Source of the DNA: CANHVK01 sp044232905
Lineage (GTDB): Bacteria; Bacteroidota; Bacteroidia; Flavobacteriales_D; Crocinitomicaceae
Length of the DNA stretch: 64,000 nucleotides
NCBI GenBank assembly: GCA_044232905.1
Contig: JBIIKZ010000003.1
Span: 1-64,000, forward strand
Direction: 5' to 3'
Shown here: one piece after another, positions 16,781 to 25,359 of the stretch
How positions within the stretch are numbered: position 1 is the first letter of the stretch
How the letters are laid out: each line of letters opens with the position of its first letter
Notes under the pieces: generated by a model
What the model was told of the DNA's origin: nothing
The model's input: the letters and a program-made list of their open reading frames with translations, nothing else
Database searches by the model: none
Made by a program: the position numbers and the translations under genes

Positions 16781-17008
16781 ACAGATTGCAGATTGTAGAT
16801 TGGCAGATTGCAGATTGGCAGGTTGCAGATTTCAGATTGGTAGATTGCAGATTAGCAGATTAACAGGTTGCAGATTGGTAGATTAACAGGTTGCAGATTG
16901 GTAAATTAACAGGTTGCAGATTAACAGGTTGCAGATTGTAGATTGGCAGATTGGCAGATTGGCAGGTTGCAAATTAACAGATTGGTAAATAGTAGATTAC
17001 AAATTGCA
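16781..17008. repeat. Degenerate CAGATTG repeat array, second copy
   Basis: About 230 bp of the same GCAGATTGGCAGATTG / AACAGGTTGCAGATT units as 15051-15222, after the outer-membrane protein gene and before the 3' end of crtZ. Unit length and order are irregular. It probably arose by slippage or recombination; no open frame of note runs through it. Confidence 0.85.
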
Positions 17009-17027
17009 GATTCTTGGCGCTTACTTG

Positions 17028-17492
17028 TTATTTCGAGCGGGCTTCTTTGAAATATTTGTAAGGTACCCATAGCATACCAAAACATTCTCCTTCTTCTTTT
17101 CCAAGGTGTTTGTGGTGCATTTTATGTCCACGACGAATAGCTCTAAAGTACAACTGATTCGCATTACGAAAGATTTTAAAACGTTGGTGTATAAATATAT
17201 CGTGTACAAAAAAATACGCTAGACCATAAATGGTGATTCCTAAACCTATCCAAAAAGCCCAATTGTAGTCATGTTGACCGCCAATAATTAAACCAAGCAT
17301 TCCAGGAACGGCGAAAATAACAAAGAAGTAATCATTTTTCTCAAAAAAACCTGTCACCTCTTTTTTGTGGTGATCGCTATGTAGATTCCATAAAAAGCCA
17401 TGCATCACATAGCGATGTGTTAACCAAGCAACTCCTTCCATTCCAAAAAAAGTAACTATAACAATTAACAAATTCACGTATAAACCACTCAT
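17028..17492 (-). CDS. crtZ: Beta-carotene 3-hydroxylase (CrtZ family)
   Basis: A 154-residue membrane di-iron hydroxylase with the family His boxes: HRYVMH (His26, His31), HSDHH (38-42) and RRGHKMHHKH near residue 117. Hydrophobic segments near the N-terminus and around residues 55-90 fit the fatty-acid-hydroxylase fold. It adds hydroxyl groups to the beta rings of carotenoids, giving zeaxanthin-type pigments. It is the last gene of the crt operon, 2 bp after the preceding gene. No lycopene cyclase is present in this window, so that step must be encoded elsewhere. Confidence 0.92.
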   Translation of the reverse strand: MSGLYVNLLIVIVTFFGMEGVAWLTHRYVMHGFLWNLHSDHHKKEVTGFFEKNDYFFVIFAVPGMLGLIIGGQHDYNWAFWIGLGITIYGLAYFFVHDIFIHQRFKIFRNANQLYFRAIRRGHKMHHKHLGKEEGECFGMLWVPYKYFKEARSK

Positions 17493-17494
17493 AA

Positions 17495-18010
17495 TTAATA
17501 ATTTTCAATTATTTTTTTTTCTAAATCTGATAATACATCAGCTTTGACCAAAAATGCTTTCATCAGTTTTTTTAATTCTTCATCGTCGATTGACTTAAAT
17601 TGTTTTACGATAAAACCTTTATCTGTTTGTATGTGATCTGAATACCCTAAAAAAGAAGGTGATTTAGATTGCATTGCCAAACGTAAAAATCGAATTTCAA
17701 CACTTTTAGGATCTTTATGTACACACTTTTCCAACAAGGATTTTCCTTTCGAAAAAGAGCTCAATTTATCCAAAGGATTTAGTAAATATTTTGCATACAT
17801 CATTAATCCACATGCTTTATAGGCAGTCAATATAGGTTGCGTATGTTCTGTTGCATTTTTTAAACCATACACTAAGGAAATACAAGATTGTTGGTCAAAT
17901 GCAGCACTTTTAAATAAAGATCTAGCTTCGGAAATAGTGTCCACATTGGCAGTGTTTTCCGAAGTACTACTAACTAAGAAAGGGAATAAAAAAAACATGA
18001 TTAATTTCAT
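17495..18010 (-). CDS. Unknown exported helical protein inside the carotenoid operon
   Basis: A 171-residue protein with an N-terminal signal-like segment (MKLIMFFLFPFLVSSTSENT) and an otherwise mostly helical soluble body with three cysteines. It is wedged between crtB and crtZ with a 1-bp overlap and a 2-bp gap, so it is certainly co-translated with the pigment enzymes. I recognise no catalytic motif. The helix pattern (LLEKCVHKDPKSVEIRFLRL) recalls TPR-like repeats. It is not a lycopene cyclase, since the hydrophobic spans are lacking. A scaffold or membrane-organising role is a guess. Confidence 0.75.
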   Translation of the reverse strand: MKLIMFFLFPFLVSSTSENTANVDTISEARSLFKSAAFDQQSCISLVYGLKNATEHTQPILTAYKACGLMMYAKYLLNPLDKLSSFSKGKSLLEKCVHKDPKSVEIRFLRLAMQSKSPSFLGYSDHIQTDKGFIVKQFKSIDDEELKKLMKAFLVKADVLSDLEKKIIENY

Positions 18011-18846
18011 TACAACATATTGGTTTTAAACTGTAACATACTTTTAAACATTAAGGCTATTTTCTGTCCGTTACTTACACGAATACGTTCTACCAACACA
18101 CGTTCTACCGATACACGTTTGATTTTTTTGAATAAAGTAAAATAATAAACATACGCTAAGTATACCCCACCTTTCGAAGTAACAGGTAAATTTTTAATCC
18201 CAATTAATGCTTCTTTAAAATCCGATGCAATTTCATCTTCAATTTCCCGTTTTGATTGCAAAGTAAATTCGTTCATATCAACGTTAGGAAAATAGGTTCT
18301 TCCCAACGTTTTGTAATCATCTTTCAAATCGCGTAAGAAGTTAATTTTTTGGAAAGCTGCTCCTAATTTCATAGCAAATGGTTTGAGTTCGTCGTATTTT
18401 TCTTGATTACCATCTAAGAAAACTTTCAAACACATTAGTCCAACAACCTCTGCAGAACCAAGAATATATTTCTCGTAATTTTCTTTCACATACAACTGTT
18501 TTTCTAGATCCATTTCCATACTATCCAGAAAAACATTTACTAACTCAATATCAACATTATACTTATGAATAACCTGTTGAAATGAATTTAAAATAGGATT
18601 TAATGAAATACGGTGTTCAAGTGCTTCGTACAAATCTGAACGAAATTTTTCCAACAAATATTTCTTGTCATAGCCATCAAAACTATCTACGATTTCATCC
18701 GCAAAACGAACAAATCCATAAATAGCATAAATGGGGTTTCGTATTGGATTTTTCAAAAAAAGTATCCCCAACGAAAAACTAGTACTGTATCGCTTGGTAG
18801 TCAATTTACTACACATCATAGACACCTCGTCAAATAGTGCTTTCAT
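18010..18846 (-). CDS. crtB: Phytoene synthase
   Basis: A 278-residue squalene/phytoene synthase. It has both Asp-rich motifs, DEIVDSFDGYD in the first third and FLRDLKDDYKTLGRTYFP in the second, which bind Mg-diphosphate. It joins two geranylgeranyl diphosphates head-to-head to phytoene. It follows crtI with a 4-bp gap and its end overlaps the next gene by one base. Confidence 0.94.
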   Translation of the reverse strand: MKALFDEVSMMCSKLTTKRYSTSFSLGILFLKNPIRNPIYAIYGFVRFADEIVDSFDGYDKKYLLEKFRSDLYEALEHRISLNPILNSFQQVIHKYNVDIELVNVFLDSMEMDLEKQLYVKENYEKYILGSAEVVGLMCLKVFLDGNQEKYDELKPFAMKLGAAFQKINFLRDLKDDYKTLGRTYFPNVDMNEFTLQSKREIEDEIASDFKEALIGIKNLPVTSKGGVYLAYVYYFTLFKKIKRVSVERVLVERIRVSNGQKIALMFKSMLQFKTNML

Positions 18847-18850
18847 CGTT

Positions 18851-20326
18851 TTAAGGTATTAATTGTTTTATCAATTCATTTGCTGCTATTTTTCCAGAAA
18901 TCAACGAAGGTGGAACTCCTGGCCCAGGAACAGTTAACTGTCCGGTATAGAACAAATTATTAATTTTTTTATTTCTAATTTTCGGTTTAAAAATCGCTGT
19001 TTGTCCCAAGGTATTTGCTAAACCGTACGCATTACCTTTATAGGAATTGTAATCTGACACAAAATCATTGACACAGTAACTACGCTTGTAATCAATGAAA
19101 TCAATTATTTTATCCCCCGTTTGCCTCTCCAATCGCTGCATCATTTGTTGAAAATACGTTTCTCTCAATTCTTCAGAATCGGTTAATCCGGGAGCTAAAG
19201 GCATTAATAAAAATAAATTTTCGTGTCCTTCAGGCGCAATCGTAGCATCTGTTTTCGAAGGACAACAAACATAAAACAATGGTTTAGTTGGCCATACAGG
19301 ATTTTTGTAAATTTCTTTCGCATGTTGCGTTAAATCTTCATCAAAGAATAATGTATGGTGTTCCAAATTTGCAATTCGTTTTTTGACACCAAGATAATAA
19401 ATCAAAGAAGAAGGTGCAAATATTTTTTTATTCCAATAATTTTCGGAATAATTTCTGAATTTTTCAGGAAGTAATTTACTTTCTACGTGATGATAATCTG
19501 CTCCAGCAATTACTGCATCAAAATCTATCTTTTGGTCTTGGATAGTAAGAGAATTCGCTAATCCATTTTCGACATTAATATGTTGGACAGCAGCATTAAC
19601 ATTAAACTTAACACCTAGTTTTTCAGCTACTTTCACCATACCTTCAATTACCTTTCCAAATCCACCCATTGGATACCAAGTACCCAATTTCAATCCTGCA
19701 AAATTCATTAAACTGTATAATGCCGGCGTATCCTGTGGCATTGCTCCTAAAAACAACACTGGAAATTCCATCAAGGTAATAAGTTTCGGATTGGAAAAAT
19801 ATTTTCGAACATGTTTACTAAAAGAAGAAAAGACTTGCAAACGAAGTACTCCTTTTAATACATCTGTAGTCATGAATTCTGTGATCGAATTTGCTGGTTT
19901 ATAGATAAGTTCATCTACCCCAACTTTATACTTAAATTCTGCCTCTTCTAAAAATTTGATTAGTTGTAATTTACTTCCAGGTTCAATCGATTCAAACAAA
20001 GCACATAATTCCTCGAAATTTTCAGGAACGTGCATTGTATCATTTTCTCCATAGACAACATCAAACGAAGGATTTAACAATTTAAGTTCATATAAATCTG
20101 CAACATCTACCCCAAAATCACGGAAATAGCGTTCAAAAATATCTGGCATCCAGTACCAACTTGGCCCCATGTCAAACATATACCCATTTTCCGTAGTAAA
20201 TGAACGAGCTCTACCTCCTAGGGTAGTATTTTTCTCAAATACATGTACATCATGTCCAGCTTGCGCTAAATATGATGCAGTACTTATTCCAGCAAAACCG
20301 GATCCTATGATTGCTATTTTAGCCAT
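18851..20326 (-). CDS. crtI: Phytoene desaturase
   Basis: A 491-residue FAD-dependent CrtI-type desaturase. The N-terminal Rossmann motif IGSGFAGISTASYLAQAGHD and the downstream FEKNTTLGGRARSF bind FAD. The C-terminal NLFYTGQLTVPGPGVPPSLI segment is the CrtI family signature. It desaturates phytoene, usually in four steps to lycopene. It begins 1 bp after the regulator gene, so it is in the same transcript. Confidence 0.95.
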   Translation of the reverse strand: MAKIAIIGSGFAGISTASYLAQAGHDVHVFEKNTTLGGRARSFTTENGYMFDMGPSWYWMPDIFERYFRDFGVDVADLYELKLLNPSFDVVYGENDTMHVPENFEELCALFESIEPGSKLQLIKFLEEAEFKYKVGVDELIYKPANSITEFMTTDVLKGVLRLQVFSSFSKHVRKYFSNPKLITLMEFPVLFLGAMPQDTPALYSLMNFAGLKLGTWYPMGGFGKVIEGMVKVAEKLGVKFNVNAAVQHINVENGLANSLTIQDQKIDFDAVIAGADYHHVESKLLPEKFRNYSENYWNKKIFAPSSLIYYLGVKKRIANLEHHTLFFDEDLTQHAKEIYKNPVWPTKPLFYVCCPSKTDATIAPEGHENLFLLMPLAPGLTDSEELRETYFQQMMQRLERQTGDKIIDFIDYKRSYCVNDFVSDYNSYKGNAYGLANTLGQTAIFKPKIRNKKINNLFYTGQLTVPGPGVPPSLISGKIAANELIKQLIP

Positions 20327-20327
20327 G

Positions 20328-21197
20328 TTATTCTAATTCGTTAAGGTTTGTCAACCAAGTACATGTTAATTTATCTGACAAATATTTTTTTGTCTGTTCA
20401 TTGGTCGCGATGTGCAATGACACATTATAATCTTCCATCATTTTGGCATATTCGCTAATGTCTTCTGCAGAAGGTGTTCGGACCAGAAACGTTAAAGCAT
20501 CCGAAATATACAAATCTTCTAATGTACTATTCAAAGCTTGAATCGGAACATTACTTCCAAGATAATAGACTTTATTACCTGTACTCTTTAGTATGTAATT
20601 TGCAATTAACAGTCCTAATTCGTGAAATTCATTTTCAGGTAGGAATAATAACCAGGTTTTATAGGAAGTGATACTGGAATTTTCTATTTGTTCTATCGCG
20701 GTAAAAACTTTCTGTTTTATCAAACTGGACATGAAATGTTCTTGTGTTATCAACATAGAGTCTTGTGTCCACATATATCCAACCCGAATCAATAAAGGAT
20801 ATATAATATCTGCATACGTTAATTTCAATCCTTTCTCTGCAATGGCTGCGTTAAAAATTGTGGAAAAGGACTGCTCATTATATGCTGTTGCTGCCGCAAT
20901 TAATTGGCTGATGTAAAATTCATTCACCGGATTTTCATCTTGCTTGGAAAGTAAATGTTCTTGCACCAACTCACATAATCCTTCATCCGACAGAATACAG
21001 AGTTTAGAAGGTTTGTATTTATATTCCATCAAACTGGAAATATTTAAAAGTCTTCGCAACTGGTTATTATCATAATACCTTGTATTTCCTTCCGAACGAC
21101 TCGGGTGTAAGGCATTATACCGGTGCTCCCAAATACGGATGGTATGTGCTTTGATGCCGGAAAACTGTTCCAATTGGGCTATGGTAAAAACTTTCAT
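20328..21197 (-). CDS. CarH/LitR-like MerR regulator with B12-binding domain
   Basis: A 289-residue regulator: MerR winged helix at 1-70 (FSGIKAHTIRIWEHRYNAL), a four-helix cap at about 90-175, and a cobalamin-binding domain at about 180-285. The cap carries W143-x9-E153-H154, the Trp and Glu/His signature that contacts adenosyl in light-sensing CarH. The B12 domain has E190-F-H192-E-L-G195, the ExHxxG lower-ligand motif. CarH represses carotenoid genes in the dark with AdoCbl and releases DNA in light. Here it is the first gene of the crt operon and probably autoregulates it; light control is inferred from these motifs. Confidence 0.88.
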   Translation of the reverse strand: MKVFTIAQLEQFSGIKAHTIRIWEHRYNALHPSRSEGNTRYYDNNQLRRLLNISSLMEYKYKPSKLCILSDEGLCELVQEHLLSKQDENPVNEFYISQLIAAATAYNEQSFSTIFNAAIAEKGLKLTYADIIYPLLIRVGYMWTQDSMLITQEHFMSSLIKQKVFTAIEQIENSSITSYKTWLLFLPENEFHELGLLIANYILKSTGNKVYYLGSNVPIQALNSTLEDLYISDALTFLVRTPSAEDISEYAKMMEDYNVSLHIATNEQTKKYLSDKLTCTWLTNLNELE

Positions 21198-21214
21198 GTT
21201 TTTCTAGTTATAAG

Positions 21215-21245
21215 CAAATATAGTTCAACGAACATTCATTTGAAC
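21215..21245 (-). promoter_or_regulatory. Predicted crt operon promoter and operator
   Basis: On the minus strand a perfect Bacteroidota -7 box TATATTTG (21222-21215) lies 17 bp before the regulator ATG. Overlapping its upstream side is an inverted repeat, GTTCAA (21223-21228) and TTGAAC (21240-21245), spaced by 11 bp, in the position of an operator blocking the -33 region. It would be a natural binding site for the CarH-like repressor. The rest of the 317-bp gap 21198-21514 holds nothing else I can identify apart from the promoter of the next gene. Confidence 0.45.
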
Positions 21246-21514
21246 TAATTCTGTTTAATTATTTTAAATAAAATTTAAACAAAACAACTGAATCAGCAAG
21301 TAAACAAACCTAAAAATAGGTAATACAATCATTTAAATTAAAAATTACTTATGGAAATTTATCTAAGATTTAAAAATATACAACTTTCATCACCCTTTCC
21401 GATAGATTACTGGACACTCCTAGAGGATGGGAAATATTGCATCTAAATACCTAGACACTACTGAATTTAAGATTATATGCAACTGAATCAATAATTTTTG
21501 CTTTCTTTTGTAAT

Positions 21515-22426
21515 ATGGAAAATTACAACGTGGTTCGTCTCAATAAATTCATCGCCGAAAGTGGGATTTGTTCTCGTCGTGAGGCCGATAAATACATTGA
21601 AAAAGGAACAGTGTATATCAACAATCGCAAGGCTGTAGTTGGCGATGTTGTTAAACCAAGGGACCGTGTTACCGTAAATGGTCAACGCTTGGAACCGCTT
21701 TCCATGGAAGATCGTGTATACATTGCATTCAACAAACCGGTTGGTGTAACGTGTACTACAGAAGACGATGTACGAGGAAATATTGTAGATTACGTAAATC
21801 ACTCCTCTAGAATTTTCAATATTGGTCGTTTAGACAAAGACTCGCAGGGATTGATTTTTTTAACCAACGATGGCGATATTGTAAATAAAATTCTTCGTGC
21901 AGAAAATGCGCATGAGAAAGAATATTTGGTGACGGTTGACAAACCAATCAATGAGAAGTTTATCATTTCCATGGCGACTGGTGTTCCAATATTGGGGCAA
22001 GTTACACGAAAATGTAAGGTCACCCAAGAAAGCACATTGGTTTTTAGAATTACTCTTATTCAGGGCTTAAACAGACAAATTCGTCGTATGTGTGAGTACT
22101 TTGGCTATGAAGTGCGTAAGTTGGAACGAACACGAATCATGAATGTTTCCATTACAGGTATCCCTTTGGGGGAATGGCGTGACTTAACCGAGACGGAATT
22201 GAATCATATTTTTTCGATGATTGAAACTTCTTCTTCCGAAACCAATAAATCCAAAATAAAACCGAAGGCGAAACCAGTAGCAGCTAAAGCACCGACATTT
22301 AAAGCAAAAAAAAGCGGAAGTAAACCAAGCTTGTTTGGAAAAGGACCGAAAAAAGTGACGAGCGACGGGCGACGGGCGACGGGAGGAGGAATTGGAAAAA
22401 AACGGGTTGGTAAACCAAAGAAGTAA
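21515..22426 (+). CDS. 23S rRNA pseudouridine synthase, RluF-like, with basic tail
   Basis: A 303-residue RsuA/RluB/E/F-family enzyme. It has an S4 RNA-binding domain at 1-60 (RLNKFIAESGICSRREADKY), the catalytic motif GRLDKDSQGLIFLTND with the conserved Asp, and RQIRRMCEYFGYEV. The KDSQGL form of the motif is that of RluF (pseudouridine at E. coli position 2604). After about residue 235 a Lys/Ala-rich low-complexity tail follows. Inside the tail positions 22355-22383 are a GACGGGC tandem repeat translated as TSDGRRATGGG, of the same repeat family seen in the cbb3 genes. Confidence 0.88.
   Translation: MENYNVVRLNKFIAESGICSRREADKYIEKGTVYINNRKAVVGDVVKPRDRVTVNGQRLEPLSMEDRVYIAFNKPVGVTCTTEDDVRGNIVDYVNHSSRIFNIGRLDKDSQGLIFLTNDGDIVNKILRAENAHEKEYLVTVDKPINEKFIISMATGVPILGQVTRKCKVTQESTLVFRITLIQGLNRQIRRMCEYFGYEVRKLERTRIMNVSITGIPLGEWRDLTETELNHIFSMIETSSSETNKSKIKPKAKPVAAKAPTFKAKKSGSKPSLFGKGPKKVTSDGRRATGGGIGKKRVGKPKK
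22355..22383 (+). repeat. GACGAGCGACGGG repeat inside the rluF-like gene
   Basis: Tandem GCGACGG units within the 3' end of the coding sequence, read in frame. The same unit family (GTGACGAGCGACG) occurs at 30677-30744, 33011-33047, 33469-33492 and 33886-33965. Confidence 0.65.
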
Positions 22427-22577
22427 AATTTCTTTTATTTAAATGATAATGAACTTGAATGTTCAATTGCATTACCTCTAAATTAGGATAATCTAATTCA
22501 TCATTTATCATTCATAATCAATAATTCCTCTTACCTTACACCACTCTTGACATGTGTCGATTGTTAAAATCGATATT

Positions 22578-23171
22578 ATGGAAAAGGTCTTTGACGCTTT
22601 GATTGATTCATTTTTAGAAAACAAAGTGGGCATTCAGGAGAATTTCATCCCAAACTCATTACTCTTAAACCTTCGAAGTAATATCCTAGCACTTCAAAAT
22701 CAAGGAAAATTAAAACGCGCAGGTACTGGTAGTAACACCAACAGAAGCACGTTGACCAATGTGCGTGGAGATCAAATTTGTTGGTTGGAAAGGACACACA
22801 ACAACGCCAGTGAAAATCATTTTTTGGACATTCTAGACAACTTTATAGAACATTTAAATACAACGTGTTACACAGGAATTAAATCCTATGAATTTCATTA
22901 TACGCTTTACGAAAAAGGAAGCTACTACCATAAACACCTCGATCAATTTACAAACAAAGATTCGCGAAAATATAGTATGATCCTTTATCTGAATGAAAAT
23001 TGGCAAGAAAACGATGGCGGAGAATTGGAAATTGAATTAAATGCGCAGACCTTTAAAATTTCGCCAACAATAGGAAAATGCGTGTTTTTCAAAAGCAATG
23101 AAATTCCACATGCAGTCTTGACGACACAAAAAAACAGATTAAGTATTACCGGTTGGCTGAAAACGAAATAA
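22578..23171 (+). CDS. 2-oxoglutarate/Fe(II) dioxygenase, prolyl 4-hydroxylase-like
   Basis: About 197 residues from MEKVFDALIDSF; an alternative in-frame start at 22554 would add eight residues. The jelly-roll core carries the iron and cosubstrate ligands: HLDQF (HxD), a distal His in NEIPHAVL, and the Arg of RLSITGWL that binds 2-oxoglutarate. This is the SM-20/P4H pattern. The substrate is unknown; small bacterial members hydroxylate prolines, for example on ribosomal proteins or EF-Tu. The 3' end overlaps the convergent NUDIX gene by 26 bp. Confidence 0.85.
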   Translation: MEKVFDALIDSFLENKVGIQENFIPNSLLLNLRSNILALQNQGKLKRAGTGSNTNRSTLTNVRGDQICWLERTHNNASENHFLDILDNFIEHLNTTCYTGIKSYEFHYTLYEKGSYYHKHLDQFTNKDSRKYSMILYLNENWQENDGGELEIELNAQTFKISPTIGKCVFFKSNEIPHAVLTTQKNRLSITGWLKTK

Positions 23172-23784
23172 GGATTTCCCTCAATTCATTTAAAATCAAC
23201 GCTGTTGCACCCCAAATTTGTTTATCTCGAATTTTGAAACATGGAACCTTAAGTTTTACCAAAGCATTTTCTGTTTCTACTTTCATTTCGCCGATCACAT
23301 CTTGCGCAAGTAATTCCTCGAGTGAAATTGTAAAAACAGCTGCAACCTCGCGCTCTTGATGCACAAATGCTGGTTCTTCCGGATAATAAAATACGTGTGG
23401 TTCCACCAAAAATCCACTGACAGGTATATACACATTACTCAATTTCCCTAGGTAATCCGCACTAGAAACATCTACCCCAATTTCCTCCAAACATTCTCTT
23501 TTTGCTGTTACTAATAAATCTTCATCCTCCGGATCTTTTTTACCTCCTGGAAAACTAATTTGACCACTATGTTTTCCAGTATACTCTGTACGTTGAATTA
23601 ACACACATTGATAGGAATTCTCTAATGGAAATAACATCACCGCAACAGCAGAAGCTTTATAATCAGTCAGATTTTGCATCACTTCACTCGTGATAGGTCT
23701 ATGCAAAGGCGACAGGGGAATATGTGCTATTTCACCAGGTAGATTGTAACGAATGGTATGTGCTATTTGAACAATAAATTGCAT
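23146..23784 (-). CDS. NUDIX hydrolase, CoA pyrophosphatase-like (NudL)
   Basis: A 212-residue protein. The NUDIX box GGKKDPEDEDLLVTAKRECL continuing EEIGV follows the GX5EX7REUXEEXGU pattern and is preceded by SGQISFPGGK. The LIQRTEYTGKHSGQISFPGG region matches the UPF0035 signature of CoA-cleaving NUDIX enzymes. The predicted reaction is hydrolysis of CoA to 3',5'-ADP and phosphopantetheine. It is convergent with, and overlaps by 26 bp, the dioxygenase gene. Confidence 0.85.
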   Translation of the reverse strand: MQFIVQIAHTIRYNLPGEIAHIPLSPLHRPITSEVMQNLTDYKASAVAVMLFPLENSYQCVLIQRTEYTGKHSGQISFPGGKKDPEDEDLLVTAKRECLEEIGVDVSSADYLGKLSNVYIPVSGFLVEPHVFYYPEEPAFVHQEREVAAVFTISLEELLAQDVIGEMKVETENALVKLKVPCFKIRDKQIWGATALILNELREILISFSANR

Positions 23785-23887
23785 ATCTAAAAATAAAAAA
23801 AAATTGTAAACTAGGAATGATAAAATAAAATTTAACTTATCTATTTAATTATCAATTAAAAAAAATTAATTTTACAAAAAAAAATAA

Positions 23888-24817
23888 ATGAAACTTTTTA
23901 TTTATCTAACCCTATACATCTGCTTATTTACTGCATGTAAAAAATCAGAAAAACTACCTCCTATCGACAATACAATCGATTTAGACGGAACTACAATCAA
24001 CGATTCAAGCTTAACATATCCCGAAAAGTTTTTACTTTCGGTTGCAAATCCGAGTCCAACTGTACTAGACAAATCTAAACCTGTATTCATTGCAGTTCAC
24101 GGATTTACGGCTACAACATTCGAATGGTTAGAATTTAAAAACTTTGTGAAAAACAATGGAAATGCATTGATTTCAGTTGTTTTATTGGGTGGACATGGCA
24201 GAGATTATAGTGACTTTAAAAAAGCAACTTGGGAAGATTGGCAGGCTCCTATCATTACGGAATATAATGCTTTACGAGCACTTGGCTATACAAATATATC
24301 GTTGATCGGATCATCTACTGGTTGTCCATTGATATTGGATGCTTTAAGTGCAGAAAAATTAAATACCGATGTGCTAAAAAATGTCATTTTTATTGATCCT
24401 ATTATTGTACCCTCTACCAAAATATTAACCTTAATTTCTGGTGTTGGACCAGCTTTAGGGTATAGTGAATCTTCCATGGAAAAAGGAGAAAACGGTTTCT
24501 GGTATCGATTTAGACCTTACCAAGCATTGGTACAGTTAAATACCATCACGCAATTGATGCGCAAAAAACTAGAGGATGGTATAAGTTTACCAAACAATGT
24601 TTCCTTAACAGTTTACAAAACTAAAAAAGATGATGCAGCAGACCCAATTAGTGCAGCCTTATTATACAATGGAATAACAAATAAGGAAAACCTTAAAGTA
24701 ACGATTATAAATTCTGAATTACACGTATTTACGAGACTTCAAGGTAGAAATATAATTACAGCGAATGACCTAGAACTACAAAACAAAGTGTTTAACGAAA
24801 TCCTTCCTACCTTATGA
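23888..24817 (+). CDS. Alpha/beta-hydrolase lipoprotein
   Basis: A 309-residue protein with a lipoprotein signal (MKLFIYLTLYICLFTACKKS, lipobox LFTAC). The hydrolase fold shows IAVHGFTATTFEW (oxyanion HG loop), the nucleophile elbow GSSTGCP (GxSxG), an acidic residue after the later strands (TKKDDAADP) and a C-terminal His (SELHVFTR). It probably cleaves esters at the cell envelope; the substrate is unknown. The stop codon overlaps the next start by 4 bp (ATGA), so it is coupled with the small barrel protein. Confidence 0.82.
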   Translation: MKLFIYLTLYICLFTACKKSEKLPPIDNTIDLDGTTINDSSLTYPEKFLLSVANPSPTVLDKSKPVFIAVHGFTATTFEWLEFKNFVKNNGNALISVVLLGGHGRDYSDFKKATWEDWQAPIITEYNALRALGYTNISLIGSSTGCPLILDALSAEKLNTDVLKNVIFIDPIIVPSTKILTLISGVGPALGYSESSMEKGENGFWYRFRPYQALVQLNTITQLMRKKLEDGISLPNNVSLTVYKTKKDDAADPISAALLYNGITNKENLKVTIINSELHVFTRLQGRNIITANDLELQNKVFNEILPTL

Positions 24818-25359
24818 AAATAGTTATATCCTTTATTTGCGTTGTTCTTTCAGTAGTTACGCTTGCACAAGATTCGATCAAACCAACATTAGAACTAGGA
24901 ATTCGCAGTCAAAAATACACCGGTTTTTATACCGTAAATGGTATTACTGCAGAATATCGATTGGTAAAATCTAACAAGAAATCACCCTTAAGTTTAGGAG
25001 TAAACATGACTTTTTCTAAATTAGGTTCTGCATTTAATTCGAATGGATTATCTGTTAATCATTACGATGCATTTTTCGCCTATTATTTTCGTTCCTCCAA
25101 AAAACTTTCACCAACTGTAAGAATCAATGCTGGGTATGAACACACCAATTTGGGTAATTATTTTGAAGGGTTAGGATACAACAACAAAGCATTTATAATG
25201 GGATTGGAAGCTGGAGTAAGTTATAAGCTACCCTATAATTTACGTGCGATTGCAACTGGTGGGTATAACTTTTTAGTTGTACATAATACTGCTAGTTTAG
25301 GATCTAGTGTGTACCCTGTATTTGGACAAATTTCGTTGGTATACACAATTAAAAAATAA
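24814..25359 (+). CDS. Small outer-membrane beta-barrel protein
   Basis: A 181-residue protein with a signal peptide ending VTLAQDS. Repeated amphipathic strands (KYTGFYTVNGITAEYRL, PLSLGVNMTFSKLG) end with FGQISLVYTIKK, resembling eight-stranded OmpW/OmpX-like barrels of Bacteroidota. It is translationally coupled to the hydrolase lipoprotein. The function is unknown. It ends at the base before the convergent 399-residue gene. Confidence 0.65.
   Translation: MKIVISFICVVLSVVTLAQDSIKPTLELGIRSQKYTGFYTVNGITAEYRLVKSNKKSPLSLGVNMTFSKLGSAFNSNGLSVNHYDAFFAYYFRSSKKLSPTVRINAGYEHTNLGNYFEGLGYNNKAFIMGLEAGVSYKLPYNLRAIATGGYNFLVVHNTASLGSSVYPVFGQISLVYTIKK

Noticed and set aside
15051..17008. CRISPR array
   Set aside because: Units are 7-19 bp, irregular and directly abutting, with no constant repeat or spacer length and no cas genes.
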